This document shows, piece by piece, positions 6,237-14,211 of a stretch of DNA of 15,674 nt. The notes below the pieces were generated by a model. The model saw only the letters and a program-made list of their open reading frames with translations. It searched no databases and had not been told where the DNA came from. Made by a program: the position numbers and the translations under genes. This DNA comes from an uncultured Bacteroidota bacterium (GTDB lineage: Bacteria > Bacteroidota > Bacteroidia > 2-12-FULL-35-15). The stretch lies in contig CAIRRW010000279.1 of assembly GCA_903881065.1 (NCBI GenBank), positions 1-15,674 on the forward strand. The letters are read 5' to 3'. The stretch's first letter is position 1. Each line of letters opens with the position of its first letter.

Positions 6237-9200
6237 ATGGCAGACATAAGAGAAGAATTAGAAAAGCGTATTTTAGTTATTGATGGTGCAATGGGCACAA
6301 TGATTCAGCAATACAAGCTGGACGAAAAAGATTATCGTGGGAAACGATTTGCCGATTGGCATAAAGATGTAAAAGGCAACAATGATTTATTGTCGATTAC
6401 GCAACCTCAGATTATTAAAACTATTCATAAAGAATATTTAAAAGCCGGTGCCGACATTATTGAAACCAATACATTCAGCGGCACCACCATTGCAATGGCT
6501 GATTACGATATGCAGGAATTTGTTTATGAATTAAATTATGAATCGGCGAAAATTGCTAAAGAAGCTATTGAAGAATTTAATCAGGAAAATTCTAAATCAC
6601 AAATTCTAAATGCTAAATATGTTGCAGGTGCCATTGGGCCAACGAATAGAACTTTAAGTTTAAGTCCTAATGTAAATGACCCTGGATATCGCGCTGTAAC
6701 TTTTGATGAAATGGTTATTGCATATACCGAACAAGTGCGCGGACTGATAGATGGCGGAGCAGATGTATTGTTGATAGAAACAATTTTTGATACATTAAAT
6801 GCCAAAGCAGCATTGTTTGCCATTCAGAATTATTGTGAAAAGATAAATCGCAAGATGCCTGTTATGATTTCGGGAACCATTACTGATGCAAGTGGAAGAA
6901 CGCTTTCAGGACAAACAACGGAAGCATTTTTAAATTCAGTTTCTCATGTTGACTTATTAAGCATCGGTCTCAACTGCGCTTTAGGTGCGAAAGAGATGAG
7001 ACCTTATCTCGAGGAACTTTCTGAAAAAGCACCGTTTTATGTAAGTGCTTATCCCAATGCAGGTTTGCCGAATCAGTTTGGAGAATACGATGAAGATGCA
7101 CATACAATGGGGCATCAGATAGAAGATTTTCTTCAGGCTGGCTTCATTAATATTGTTGGTGGTTGTTGTGGAACAACACCGTCTCACATTAAAAGAATTG
7201 CTGAATTAGCGAAGAATGCAAAGCCTCGTAGAAAACCTCAACCGGATACATTGATGCATCTGAGCGGGTTAGAGCCAGTTACACTGCGCCCTGAAAGTAA
7301 TTTTATGAATGTAGGTGAAAGAACAAATGTTACGGGTTCAAAGAAATTTCTTCGTTTGATAAAGGATAATAATTATGACGAAGCACTGTCAATAGCCCGC
7401 GAACAAGTCGAAGGCGGAGCACAGGTGATTGATATAAATATGGATGAAGGAATGTTGGATAGCGAAGCAGCAATGACAAAATTCCTTAATCTTATAGCTG
7501 CGGAACCGGATATTTCTAAAGTGCCGATTATGATTGACTCTTCCAAATGGTCAGTAATAGAAGCAGGCTTGAAGTGTGTGCAGGGAAAAGCAATTGTAAA
7601 TTCTATTTCTCTGAAGGAAGGGGAAGAAAAGTTTTTTGAATATGCACATAAAATTAAGCAATACGGTGCAGCAGTTATCGTTATGGCTTTTGATGAAATG
7701 GGTCAAGCAGATACATTGGAGCGCAGAAAAGAAATTTGCAAACGTGCTTATGATATATTAGTCAACAAAGTTAAATTTCATGCACAGGATATTATTTTCG
7801 ACCCTAATATTTTCCCTGTTGCGACTGGGATGGAAGAGCATCGATTAAATGCACTTGACTTTTTTAATTCAACAAAATGGATTAAAGAAAATTTGCCTTA
7901 TGCAAAAGTAAGTGGTGGCGTTAGTAATGTTTCCTTCTCTTTCAGAGGAAATGATACAGTACGTGAAGCTATTCATGGTGCATTTTTATATCACGCAGTG
8001 AAAGCAGGAATGGATATGGGCATTGTGAATCCTTCGCAGTTGCAGGTGTATGATGACATTGATAAAACATTGTTGGAGTTGGTAGAGGATGTTTTACTTA
8101 ACAGAAGAGATGATGCAACTGAACGATTAGTGGAACATGCTGAATCCTTAAAAGGAGTAACAAAAGAAAAAACTGAAAAGGATGAGGCATGGCGAAGGGG
8201 CACTGTAGAAGAGCGATTGAGTCATGCATTGGTAAAAGGAATAGTTGAATACATTGACATTGATACGGAAGAAGCGAGGTTAAAACTTGGCAGGCCTTTG
8301 CATGTAATTGAAGGTCCGCTGATGGATGGAATGAACGTGGTTGGAGATTTATTCGGGAGTGGAAAAATGTTTTTACCTCAAGTTGTTAAAAGTGCAAGAG
8401 TAATGAAGAAGGCGGTTGCATATCTGGAGCCTTTTCTTCAGGCAGAGAAAGATGCCAATAAACTTGCAGGAATAGTTGGTAATGGAAGAACAAATGCAGG
8501 GAAAATATTACTTGCTACTGTAAAAGGCGATGTGCATGATATCGGTAAAAACATTGTAGGCGTTGTGCTTGCGTGTAACAATTATGAAATTATCGATTTA
8601 GGTGTAATGGTTTCTTCAGATAAAATTTTGGAGGAAGCGAAAAAGCATAGCGTGGATGTTATAGGTCTAAGTGGATTGATTACGCCTTCACTGGATGAGA
8701 TGGTGCATGTGGCAAAAGAAATGGAACGTCTTGGTTTCAAGACTCCATTATTAATTGGCGGAGCAACTACTTCTAAAGTCCATACAGCTGTGAAGATTGC
8801 GCAGAATTATTCAGGAGCTGTAGTGCATGTTAATGATGCAAGTAAATCGGTACCTGTGGCAAGCAGCCTTATTTCAGAAGAGTTGCGTGATGCATTTATG
8901 GTTGATTTAAATAAGGATTATGATAGGGTAAGGGAGCAAAACAAAAATGCACAATCTCAAAACAAATATATTTCTATTCAGGAAGCAAGAGAAAATAAAT
9001 TCTCGATTAACTGGAATAAAACAGAAATTGTAAAGCCTGCTTTCATAGGAAACAAAACTTTCAACAATTATTCAATTGCTGAAATCGCTGAATATATCGA
9101 CTGGACACCATTCTTTATTTCATGGGAAATGAAAGGTTCATACCCTAAAATATTGAAGGACCCTACTCGCGGTGAAGAAGCCACTAAATTATTTGCTGAT

Positions 9201-9935
9201 GCGCAAAAAATGTTGAAACAGATTATCGATAACAAATGGCTTGTTGCAAATGCTGTTATTGGTATCTATCCCGCCAATCAGATAAATGAAGATGATATCG
9301 AAGTTTATGAAGATGAAAACAGAAACAAAGTAAAAACAGTTTTTCATACCTTACGTCAACAGACTAAAAAACCTGCCGGACAATATAATACGGCGCTAGC
9401 AGATTTTGTTGCTCCTGAATCTCCTGACTATATTGGTGCTTTTGCCCTAACCACGGGCATTGGTATAGATGAACATGTTGAACGTTTCGAAAAGGAGCAC
9501 GATGATTATTCTGCAATTATGCTCAAGGCGATTGCTGACCGCCTTGCTGAAGCATTTGCAGAGTTGATGCACAAAAAAGTTCGTACAGAATTATGGGGAT
9601 ATGCTAAGAATGAAACACTTTCTTCTGATGAATTAATTAAAGAAGAATATGCAGGCATTCGTCCGGCTCCAGGTTATCCTGCACAACCTGATCATACTGA
9701 AAAACCGGAACTGTTCAAATTATTGGATGCCGAAAAACAAACAGGAATTGTTCTTACTGAAAGTATGGCAATGTTCCCGACAGCTGCGGTTAGCGGTTTA
9801 TATTTTGCACATCCGCAATCACATTATTTTGGTATTGGTAAAATTGCAAAAGATCAGGTGGAAGATTATGCAAAACGAAAAGGAATAACATTGCAGGATG
9901 CAGAGCGATGGCTGGGACCTAATCTTGCGTATTAG
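6237..9935 (+). CDS. metH: Cobalamin-dependent methionine synthase
   Basis: MetH methylates homocysteine to methionine with methyl-tetrahydrofolate and a cobalamin cofactor. The 1232 residues match full-length MetH (E. coli 1227). The homocysteine domain (about 1-330) has I-D-G-A-M-G-T-M at 15-22 and the zinc ligands C247 and C310/C311 (G-G-C-C-G-T-T-P). The folate domain (about 350-620) has N-V-G-E-R-T-N-V-T-G-S at 358-368. The cap and B12 domains (about 650-895) carry G-D-V-H-D-I-G-K, with H767 as the lower cobalt ligand, and S-G-L-I-T-P-S at 812-818. The reactivation domain (about 925-1225) has R-P-A-P-G-Y-P-A-Q-P-D-H at 1142-1153, with Gln where many MetH proteins have Cys. A small loop at 117-128 is encoded by an AT-rich repeat. 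No frameshift is seen. The ATG at 6237 lies directly after the riboswitch terminator, so transcription should depend on low SAM. No terminator is evident after the stop. Confidence 0.97.
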   Translation: MADIREELEKRILVIDGAMGTMIQQYKLDEKDYRGKRFADWHKDVKGNNDLLSITQPQIIKTIHKEYLKAGADIIETNTFSGTTIAMADYDMQEFVYELNYESAKIAKEAIEEFNQENSKSQILNAKYVAGAIGPTNRTLSLSPNVNDPGYRAVTFDEMVIAYTEQVRGLIDGGADVLLIETIFDTLNAKAALFAIQNYCEKINRKMPVMISGTITDASGRTLSGQTTEAFLNSVSHVDLLSIGLNCALGAKEMRPYLEELSEKAPFYVSAYPNAGLPNQFGEYDEDAHTMGHQIEDFLQAGFINIVGGCCGTTPSHIKRIAELAKNAKPRRKPQPDTLMHLSGLEPVTLRPESNFMNVGERTNVTGSKKFLRLIKDNNYDEALSIAREQVEGGAQVIDINMDEGMLDSEAAMTKFLNLIAAEPDISKVPIMIDSSKWSVIEAGLKCVQGKAIVNSISLKEGEEKFFEYAHKIKQYGAAVIVMAFDEMGQADTLERRKEICKRAYDILVNKVKFHAQDIIFDPNIFPVATGMEEHRLNALDFFNSTKWIKENLPYAKVSGGVSNVSFSFRGNDTVREAIHGAFLYHAVKAGMDMGIVNPSQLQVYDDIDKTLLELVEDVLLNRRDDATERLVEHAESLKGVTKEKTEKDEAWRRGTVEERLSHALVKGIVEYIDIDTEEARLKLGRPLHVIEGPLMDGMNVVGDLFGSGKMFLPQVVKSARVMKKAVAYLEPFLQAEKDANKLAGIVGNGRTNAGKILLATVKGDVHDIGKNIVGVVLACNNYEIIDLGVMVSSDKILEEAKKHSVDVIGLSGLITPSLDEMVHVAKEMERLGFKTPLLIGGATTSKVHTAVKIAQNYSGAVVHVNDASKSVPVASSLISEELRDAFMVDLNKDYDRVREQNKNAQSQNKYISIQEARENKFSINWNKTEIVKPAFIGNKTFNNYSIAEIAEYIDWTPFFISWEMKGSYPKILKDPTRGEEATKLFADAQKMLKQIIDNKWLVANAVIGIYPANQINEDDIEVYEDENRNKVKTVFHTLRQQTKKPAGQYNTALADFVAPESPDYIGAFALTTGIGIDEHVERFEKEHDDYSAIMLKAIADRLAEAFAELMHKKVRTELWGYAKNETLSSDELIKEEYAGIRPAPGYPAQPDHTEKPELFKLLDAEKQTGIVLTESMAMFPTAAVSGLYFAHPQSHYFGIGKIAKDQVEDYAKRKGITLQDAERWLGPNLAY

Positions 9936-10018
9936 GTTTTCGTTGGTAAGAATTCCGGATTGTACTCTTTCATTTTTACAATACTTTGGTGTTTTTGGTA
10001 TTTATAGTTAAACCTATA

Positions 10019-10059
10019 TTACTTTGTGTATCTCCAATAGAATTTTTAAATTACTTTTG
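10019..10059 (+). promoter_or_regulatory. Candidate promoters for the Ig-like lipoprotein gene
   Basis: Two -7-like elements lie close together: TTACTTTG at 10019-10026, with a TTTG at 9994-9997 placed 21 nt upstream, and TACTTTTG at 10052-10059, an exact TAnnTTTG match. The second overlaps the alternative GTG start codon at 10059 and would give an almost leaderless mRNA for the ATG at 10068. Which is used cannot be decided from sequence. Confidence 0.35.
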
Positions 10060-10067
10060 TGAAGAAT

Positions 10068-11771
10068 ATGTTACACAAGGAAAACAAGAGGAACACTACA
10101 TCTTTTCAAAAATCAAATGCTTTATTTTTGATTGTTTGCATAATGTTTTATTCCTGCGCTCAGGTAGTTACACCTGGCGGAGGGAAGAAAGACATAACAC
10201 CTCCTAAAGTTGTAAAATATACTCCTGACAGTGCTCAAATTAATTTTAATGCCAAAGCAATTCAGATAAGTTTTGATGAGTTTGTACAGTTGAAAGATTT
10301 GAATAGCCAATTGATTATATCACCCCCACTTAAAACTACTCCTGATATTACGATAAAAGGCAAAACATTAAATATTGTTTTTGATAAGAAAGACACGTTG
10401 AAACCCAATACTACGTATTGTGTCAGTTTTGGAAGTGCAGTGCAGGACATTACGGAAAGCAATCCGATAGATAACTTTAAATATATATTTTCTACAGGCA
10501 CTTATATTGATTCATGTAAGGTGAAGGGTAAAGTGGAAAATGGTTTTAATCATACTTCTGACAAGGGAATACTTGTAATGCTGTACAGCAATTTTAACGA
10601 CAGTGTTGTTTACAAACAGCTTCCCGATTACTTTGCAAAGACCAAGGAGGATGGTGCTTTTCAGATTACCAATGTAAAGGAAGGAAAATATAAAATGGTT
10701 GTTTTAAAAGATGGCAATGCAAACTATAAATACGATGGCGAATCGGAAAGCATTGGATTTATTGATGCTCCGATTGATGTAACTAAGAAAGAAAATATTT
10801 TAATTGATATCTTTCAGGAAACGCCAAAGAAATTATATTTAAAAAAGAACACTTATGACTCGTATGGAAAGATTGTTTTTGTGTTCAATAGAGGTTCAGA
10901 CAGCCTTCAAATAAATCCAATTAATTTTACATTTAAAGATAATGATGTAAGGTTTCAATATTCACAAAACAAAGATACCTTGAGCTATTGGTTCAGAAAT
11001 ATTGATAAGGAATCTTTGAAATTGCAATTGAAAAATGGATTTAGGGTAATGGATACTTTAGAGTATAAACTGATTACTAAGGAAGAAGCTCTGAAATCAA
11101 GGAGAAACAGATTGGCTCTTATGTTAACGAATAATTTTAATGGCAATCAGGCTTTTGATTTGAATGGGGAAATGAAATTGGCATTTAATCATACTATTGA
11201 AAAGATGGGTGAGGACAATCTTTATATTAAGAAAAATGGTGATGATATTATTCTTAAGGAAGATACCGTTATAATGAAAAACATATTTCATACCCCGTTT
11301 TCCGTTCCTGGTAATGAAAGTGTGGTTGCACCTTTTGATGTTAAATTTAAGGAGTCGACCAAATATCATTTATATATTCCTTCTGGAACGTTTACTGATT
11401 TCTTTGGGTTAAAAAATGATACACTAAAAATAGATTTTAAAACACAGGAAGAAAAGTTCTATGGTACTGTGAAATTAAAAGTTACTATCCCTGAAGCGAA
11501 AGGACAATACATTATACAATTGCTGGATGAAAAAGAAAATATTGTTCGTGAAAGCATCATAAAGGCAGAGCAGATAATTAACTACAACTATTTGCATCCA
11601 CAGCAATATAAGTTGAAGTTGATATACGATGATAATAAAAATGGCAAGTGGGACACTGGTAATTACCTACAGAAGATTCAGCCGGAGAAAGTAATTTATT
11701 ATTCAGGAATCATTACTATTCGATCGAATTGGGATTTGGATTTGGAATGGAAAATTAAGGACGATAAATAA
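10068..11771 (+). CDS. Exported lipoprotein with N-terminal Ig-like (Big_5 type) domain
   Basis: This looks like a membrane-anchored surface or periplasmic lipoprotein of a family common in Bacteroidota; its function is unknown. From the ATG (567 residues) a basic N-terminus leads to the hydrophobic segment A-L-F-L-I-V-C-I-M-F at 18-27 and a relaxed lipobox F-Y-S-C with C30 as the lipidation site. The sequence after it, V-T-P-G-G-G-K-K-D-I-T-P-P-K, is typical of this family. Residues about 44-147 resemble a bacterial Ig-like domain (I-S-F-D-E-F-V, L-K-P-N-T-T-Y, F-S-T-G). Residues about 153-235 resemble a carboxypeptidase-regulatory or SdrD-B-like beta-sandwich. Two acidic loops, D-G-N-A-N-Y-K-Y-D at 215-223 and D-D-N-K-N-G-K-W-D at 521-529, look like calcium-binding loops. 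A GTG at 10059 would add three residues, but it lies inside a consensus -7 element, so I prefer the ATG. The gene stands alone after metH and faces the omega-amidase gene. Confidence 0.85.
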   Translation: MLHKENKRNTTSFQKSNALFLIVCIMFYSCAQVVTPGGGKKDITPPKVVKYTPDSAQINFNAKAIQISFDEFVQLKDLNSQLIISPPLKTTPDITIKGKTLNIVFDKKDTLKPNTTYCVSFGSAVQDITESNPIDNFKYIFSTGTYIDSCKVKGKVENGFNHTSDKGILVMLYSNFNDSVVYKQLPDYFAKTKEDGAFQITNVKEGKYKMVVLKDGNANYKYDGESESIGFIDAPIDVTKKENILIDIFQETPKKLYLKKNTYDSYGKIVFVFNRGSDSLQINPINFTFKDNDVRFQYSQNKDTLSYWFRNIDKESLKLQLKNGFRVMDTLEYKLITKEEALKSRRNRLALMLTNNFNGNQAFDLNGEMKLAFNHTIEKMGEDNLYIKKNGDDIILKEDTVIMKNIFHTPFSVPGNESVVAPFDVKFKESTKYHLYIPSGTFTDFFGLKNDTLKIDFKTQEEKFYGTVKLKVTIPEAKGQYIIQLLDEKENIVRESIIKAEQIINYNYLHPQQYKLKLIYDDNKNGKWDTGNYLQKIQPEKVIYYSGIITIRSNWDLDLEWKIKDDK

Positions 11772-11875
11772 TTTAATCCTAATTTCTTTCAAAATCAAGA
11801 TTTTCACTTTTCACTCTTTTTCAGAAGAATAGTCCCCAATTCTCCTCTCATACACTTTTTCATGGAAAAATATGC

Positions 11876-12095
11876 TTTTGCTCAACCAATAATTAAGAAG
11901 TGAGCAAAATCAACTGCCTGAGCCCAGTTGTTTTTTAATAACTAGGCAATTGGAATCCCTTTTGCCTAGTTATTAAAAAATAACTTGGCAAAAGGAACTC
12001 GTATTGCTCGGTTATTAAAAAACAACTGAGCAAAACGAACTCGTATTGCTTGGTTATTAAAAAACAGCTCCGTTCGCGCAATCCATTTTGCTCAA
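11876..12095. repeat. Cluster of related palindromes with a 42-bp tandem period
   Basis: Units begin at 11962, 12004 and 12046, exactly 42 bp apart. Each has a left arm TTGCNNRGTT, a loop ATTAAAAAAY and, in the first two, a right arm AACTNRGCAA, followed by a 12-nt spacer ending in GAACTCGTA. The third unit loses the right arm. A fourth copy lies inverted at 11922-11949 and pairs with 11962-11989 (28 positions, one mismatch, one G-T; the inner 19 bp are perfect; loop 12 nt). A separate hairpin, TTTTGCTCA with TGAGCAAAA, spans 11876-11909. The decamer TTTTGCTCAA occurs at both edges (11876-11885 and 12086-12095). The arms vary between units while staying largely complementary. The element type is not known to me. 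Confidence 0.85.
11911..11936 (+). terminator. Weak intrinsic terminator candidate after the lipoprotein gene
   Basis: CAACTG (11911-11916) pairs with CAGTTG (11925-11930) around an 8-nt loop, and six T residues follow at 11931-11936. The stem is only 6 bp and the site is inside the palindrome cluster, so other folds compete. It lies 140 nt after the lipoprotein stop codon. Confidence 0.35.
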
Positions 12096-12268
12096 TTATC
12101 GGTTATTTTGTAAATAATAGGTGCTTTTTGAGAGTTTGGCGTGGTTTTTAAGCAAGCTTTAGTGGTTTTTAGTGAGAAATGTTGTTTTATTATATTTCTA
12201 AAACCGCTTTTTTACTTCTTAAAGTTAAAAACAGGAAAAGGAAGAGTTTTTTATGCAGAAGTCAAAAT

Positions 12269-13036
12269 TTAGTCAGCATCATTTAATACTGGGAATTCTT
12301 TTCTGAAAGCCATTAAATCGAAATGTTTTAATGTTATTGTTTCAATAGATTCTACATCAGGTTCTATAAAACTTATGTTTTCACCTTTGTAATTTATTAC
12401 AGCCGAATCACCGGAATAATGAATATCATATACATCATTTCCTACTCGGTTTAATCCAATTACATAACTTTGATTTTCGATGGCACGTGCCAGCAGCAAT
12501 GTTTTCCAAGGATGCTGTCTTCTTTTGGGCCAGTTGGCAACGTACAACAATAAATCATATGGATTGTTTTTTGTGTTCCTGCTCCAAACAGGGAAACGTA
12601 AGTCATAACATATAAGAGGGCAGATATTCCAGCCTTTTAGTGTTACATTAAGTTTTTTGTTTCCATTGGAATAATGCTCATGCTCTGCACCCATACTGAA
12701 TAAATGTCGTTTATCATAAATGCTGCAAGTGCCGGTTTCAGTAACCCAAACCAACCGGTTAAAATATTTACCATTCTCTTCACAGATAAAACTTCCAGTG
12801 ATTGCACACTTTTTTTTTGCTGCATGCAATTGCATCCAGTTCACTGTTTCACCATCCATTGTTTCTGCCAGCGAAACAGGATTCATACTAAAGCCAGTGG
12901 TAAACATTTCGGGAAGCACAATTAAATCAGTGCTTTCGGTGATAGCCGAAATTTTATCAGCAAACATTTTAAGGTTGGCTGCCTTATCTTCCCAATGTAA
13001 ATTGGATTGAATAATGGTTACTTTTAAATCTTGCAT
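12269..13036 (-). CDS. yafV: Nitrilase-superfamily omega-amidase (YafV/Nit2-like)
   Basis: This is a cytosolic carbon-nitrogen hydrolase. Family members of this type hydrolyse 2-oxoglutaramate (or 2-oxosuccinamate) to 2-oxoglutarate (oxaloacetate) and ammonia. The catalytic triad is E43 in L-P-E-M-F, K109 in Y-D-K-R-H-L-F and C143 in L-I-C-Y-D-L-R-F-P. The F-S-M stretch at 49-51, F-S-M-G-A-E at 113-118 and N-W-P-K-R-R at 168-173 are typical of the YafV group. The 255 residues match the family length, and no signal peptide is present. The ATG at 13036 is 6 nt after the stop codon of the aminotransferase gene, so the two form an operon. That pairing supports omega-amidase over a general nitrilase: glutamine-dependent transamination yields 2-oxoglutaramate, which this enzyme would remove. 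The specific activity is inferred from family and context. Confidence 0.9.
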   Translation of the reverse strand: MQDLKVTIIQSNLHWEDKAANLKMFADKISAITESTDLIVLPEMFTTGFSMNPVSLAETMDGETVNWMQLHAAKKKCAITGSFICEENGKYFNRLVWVTETGTCSIYDKRHLFSMGAEHEHYSNGNKKLNVTLKGWNICPLICYDLRFPVWSRNTKNNPYDLLLYVANWPKRRQHPWKTLLLARAIENQSYVIGLNRVGNDVYDIHYSGDSAVINYKGENISFIEPDVESIETITLKHFDLMAFRKEFPVLNDAD

Positions 13037-13042
13037 TATAAT

Positions 13043-14197
13043 TTAAATTTTATTCAATATTTCTGCTGCTTTATCCAACGTTTCTTCTTTTTTCGCGAAG
13101 CAAAAACGCAATACATTATTGTCAATCGTTTCGTGATAGAAAACTGAAATTGGAACGGAAGCGATACCAAACTCTTTGGTTAAGCGGATTGCAAAGTCGG
13201 TATCTTTTTCAGTACTTAGTTTTTTATAACTCAGCAATTGAAAATAAGTACCACCGCAAGGGATAATTTCAAACTTAGAATTCTTTATCTTCTTCACAAA
13301 ATAATCTCTTTTATTCTGATAAAATGAATTGAGATTAATGTAATTATTTTTGTCTTTTAAATAATCAGTGAGAGCATATTGTATGGGCGAATTAACACAG
13401 AATACAAGGAACTGATGCACTTTGCGAAACTCTGCCATTAGGTTTTTGGGTGCTACACAATAACCCATTTTCCAACCGGTAGTATGAAATGTTTTTCCGA
13501 AAGAAGAAATTATAAAGCTGCGTTCTGCCAGTTTAGGAAACCTCGAAACGCTCTCGTGCTGCTTATTGTCGAAGATAATATGTTCGTACACTTCGTCGCT
13601 GATAATTACTATGTTTGTATTATCAGTAATTTTTTCAAGCATTCTCATATCATCAGCAGTCATTATGCTGCCCGTAGGATTGTGTGGTGTATTAATAATT
13701 ATCATACGGGTTCGATGTGTGATAACTTTTTTCACCTGATTCCAATCGATAGAGTAGGAGGGAGCTTTGAGCTGTAAATAGATGGTGGTGCCGCCATTCA
13801 TTTCTATGGCAGGCTGATAACAATCGTATGCAGGCTCAAAAATTATTACTTCATCACCATCTCTAATGATGGCGGAGATAGCGGTATATATCGCTTGTGT
13901 GCCTCCTGCAGTAATTGTGATTTCCGATTCGGGATCATATTTTGTTCCGTGAAGCGATTGTATCTTATCCGCAATTACTTCGCGAAGAACCATCAATCCA
14001 GCCATTGGAGCATATTGATTTTTGCCTTCCATCATGTATTTATTCACTAGTGAAATCAACTGTTCATCACAATTAAAATCAGGAAAGCCCTGCGAAAGGT
14101 TGATGGCGTTGTGATCTGCAGCAAGTTTGCTCATTATAGTAAATATGGTAGTACCTACATTTGGTAGTTTGCTGCTTATTAAATTTGGATAGTTCAT
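13043..14197 (-). CDS. ybdL: Methionine/glutamine aminotransferase (YbdL/KAT-like, class I)
   Basis: This PLP aminotransferase of fold type I belongs to the YbdL/glutamine transaminase K/kynurenine aminotransferase group. Such enzymes exchange the amino group of methionine, glutamine or aromatic amino acids with 2-oxo acids; one role is conversion of 4-methylthio-2-oxobutanoate to methionine. The 384 residues are close to E. coli YbdL (386). Family motifs are I-N-L-S-Q-G-F-P-D-F at 32-41 and the substrate-side Q-Y-A-P-M-A-G at 61-67. N173 lies in T-P-H-N-P-T-G, D201 and Y204 in I-S-D-E-V-Y-E-H, and the Schiff-base K235 in S-S-F-G-K-T-F. G-W-K-M-G-Y at 241-246 follows, and R364 should bind the substrate carboxylate. 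The gene heads an operon with the omega-amidase 6 nt downstream. Its leader contains a tandem 15-nt duplication. Narrow substrate choice cannot be read from sequence. Confidence 0.92.
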   Translation of the reverse strand: MNYPNLISSKLPNVGTTIFTIMSKLAADHNAINLSQGFPDFNCDEQLISLVNKYMMEGKNQYAPMAGLMVLREVIADKIQSLHGTKYDPESEITITAGGTQAIYTAISAIIRDGDEVIIFEPAYDCYQPAIEMNGGTTIYLQLKAPSYSIDWNQVKKVITHRTRMIIINTPHNPTGSIMTADDMRMLEKITDNTNIVIISDEVYEHIIFDNKQHESVSRFPKLAERSFIISSFGKTFHTTGWKMGYCVAPKNLMAEFRKVHQFLVFCVNSPIQYALTDYLKDKNNYINLNSFYQNKRDYFVKKIKNSKFEIIPCGGTYFQLLSYKKLSTEKDTDFAIRLTKEFGIASVPISVFYHETIDNNVLRFCFAKKEETLDKAAEILNKI

Positions 14198-14211
14198 ACA
14201 ATTATATTAAG

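Larger units (their letters stand above)
11772..12268. other. Gene-free region between convergent genes
   Basis: No credible coding frame is present. The first 100 nt are plain AT-rich sequence. The palindrome cluster occupies about 11876-12095. The last 170 nt are AT-rich with a short imperfect direct repeat GTGGTTTTTA at about 12140 and 12162. No strong intrinsic terminator for the minus-strand omega-amidase gene is visible here unless the palindromes serve that role. Confidence 0.7.

Noticed and set aside
9649..9888. Open frame overlapping the metH 3' end
   Set aside because: It is out of frame within the conserved MetH reactivation domain and is best explained as chance.
11962..12065. 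CRISPR-like array of 30-nt palindromic repeats
   Set aside because: The inter-repeat spacers are 12 nt and nearly identical (both end in GAACTCGTA), one copy is inverted, and no cas genes are present.
12120..12268. Possible small gene or regulatory RNA after the palindrome cluster
   Set aside because: No start-stop frame with plausible coding character and no strong stem with a T-run could be found.
13484..13777. Plus-strand open frame opposite the aminotransferase gene
   Set aside because: It lies wholly inside a well-conserved enzyme gene on the other strand and has no recognisable motif.
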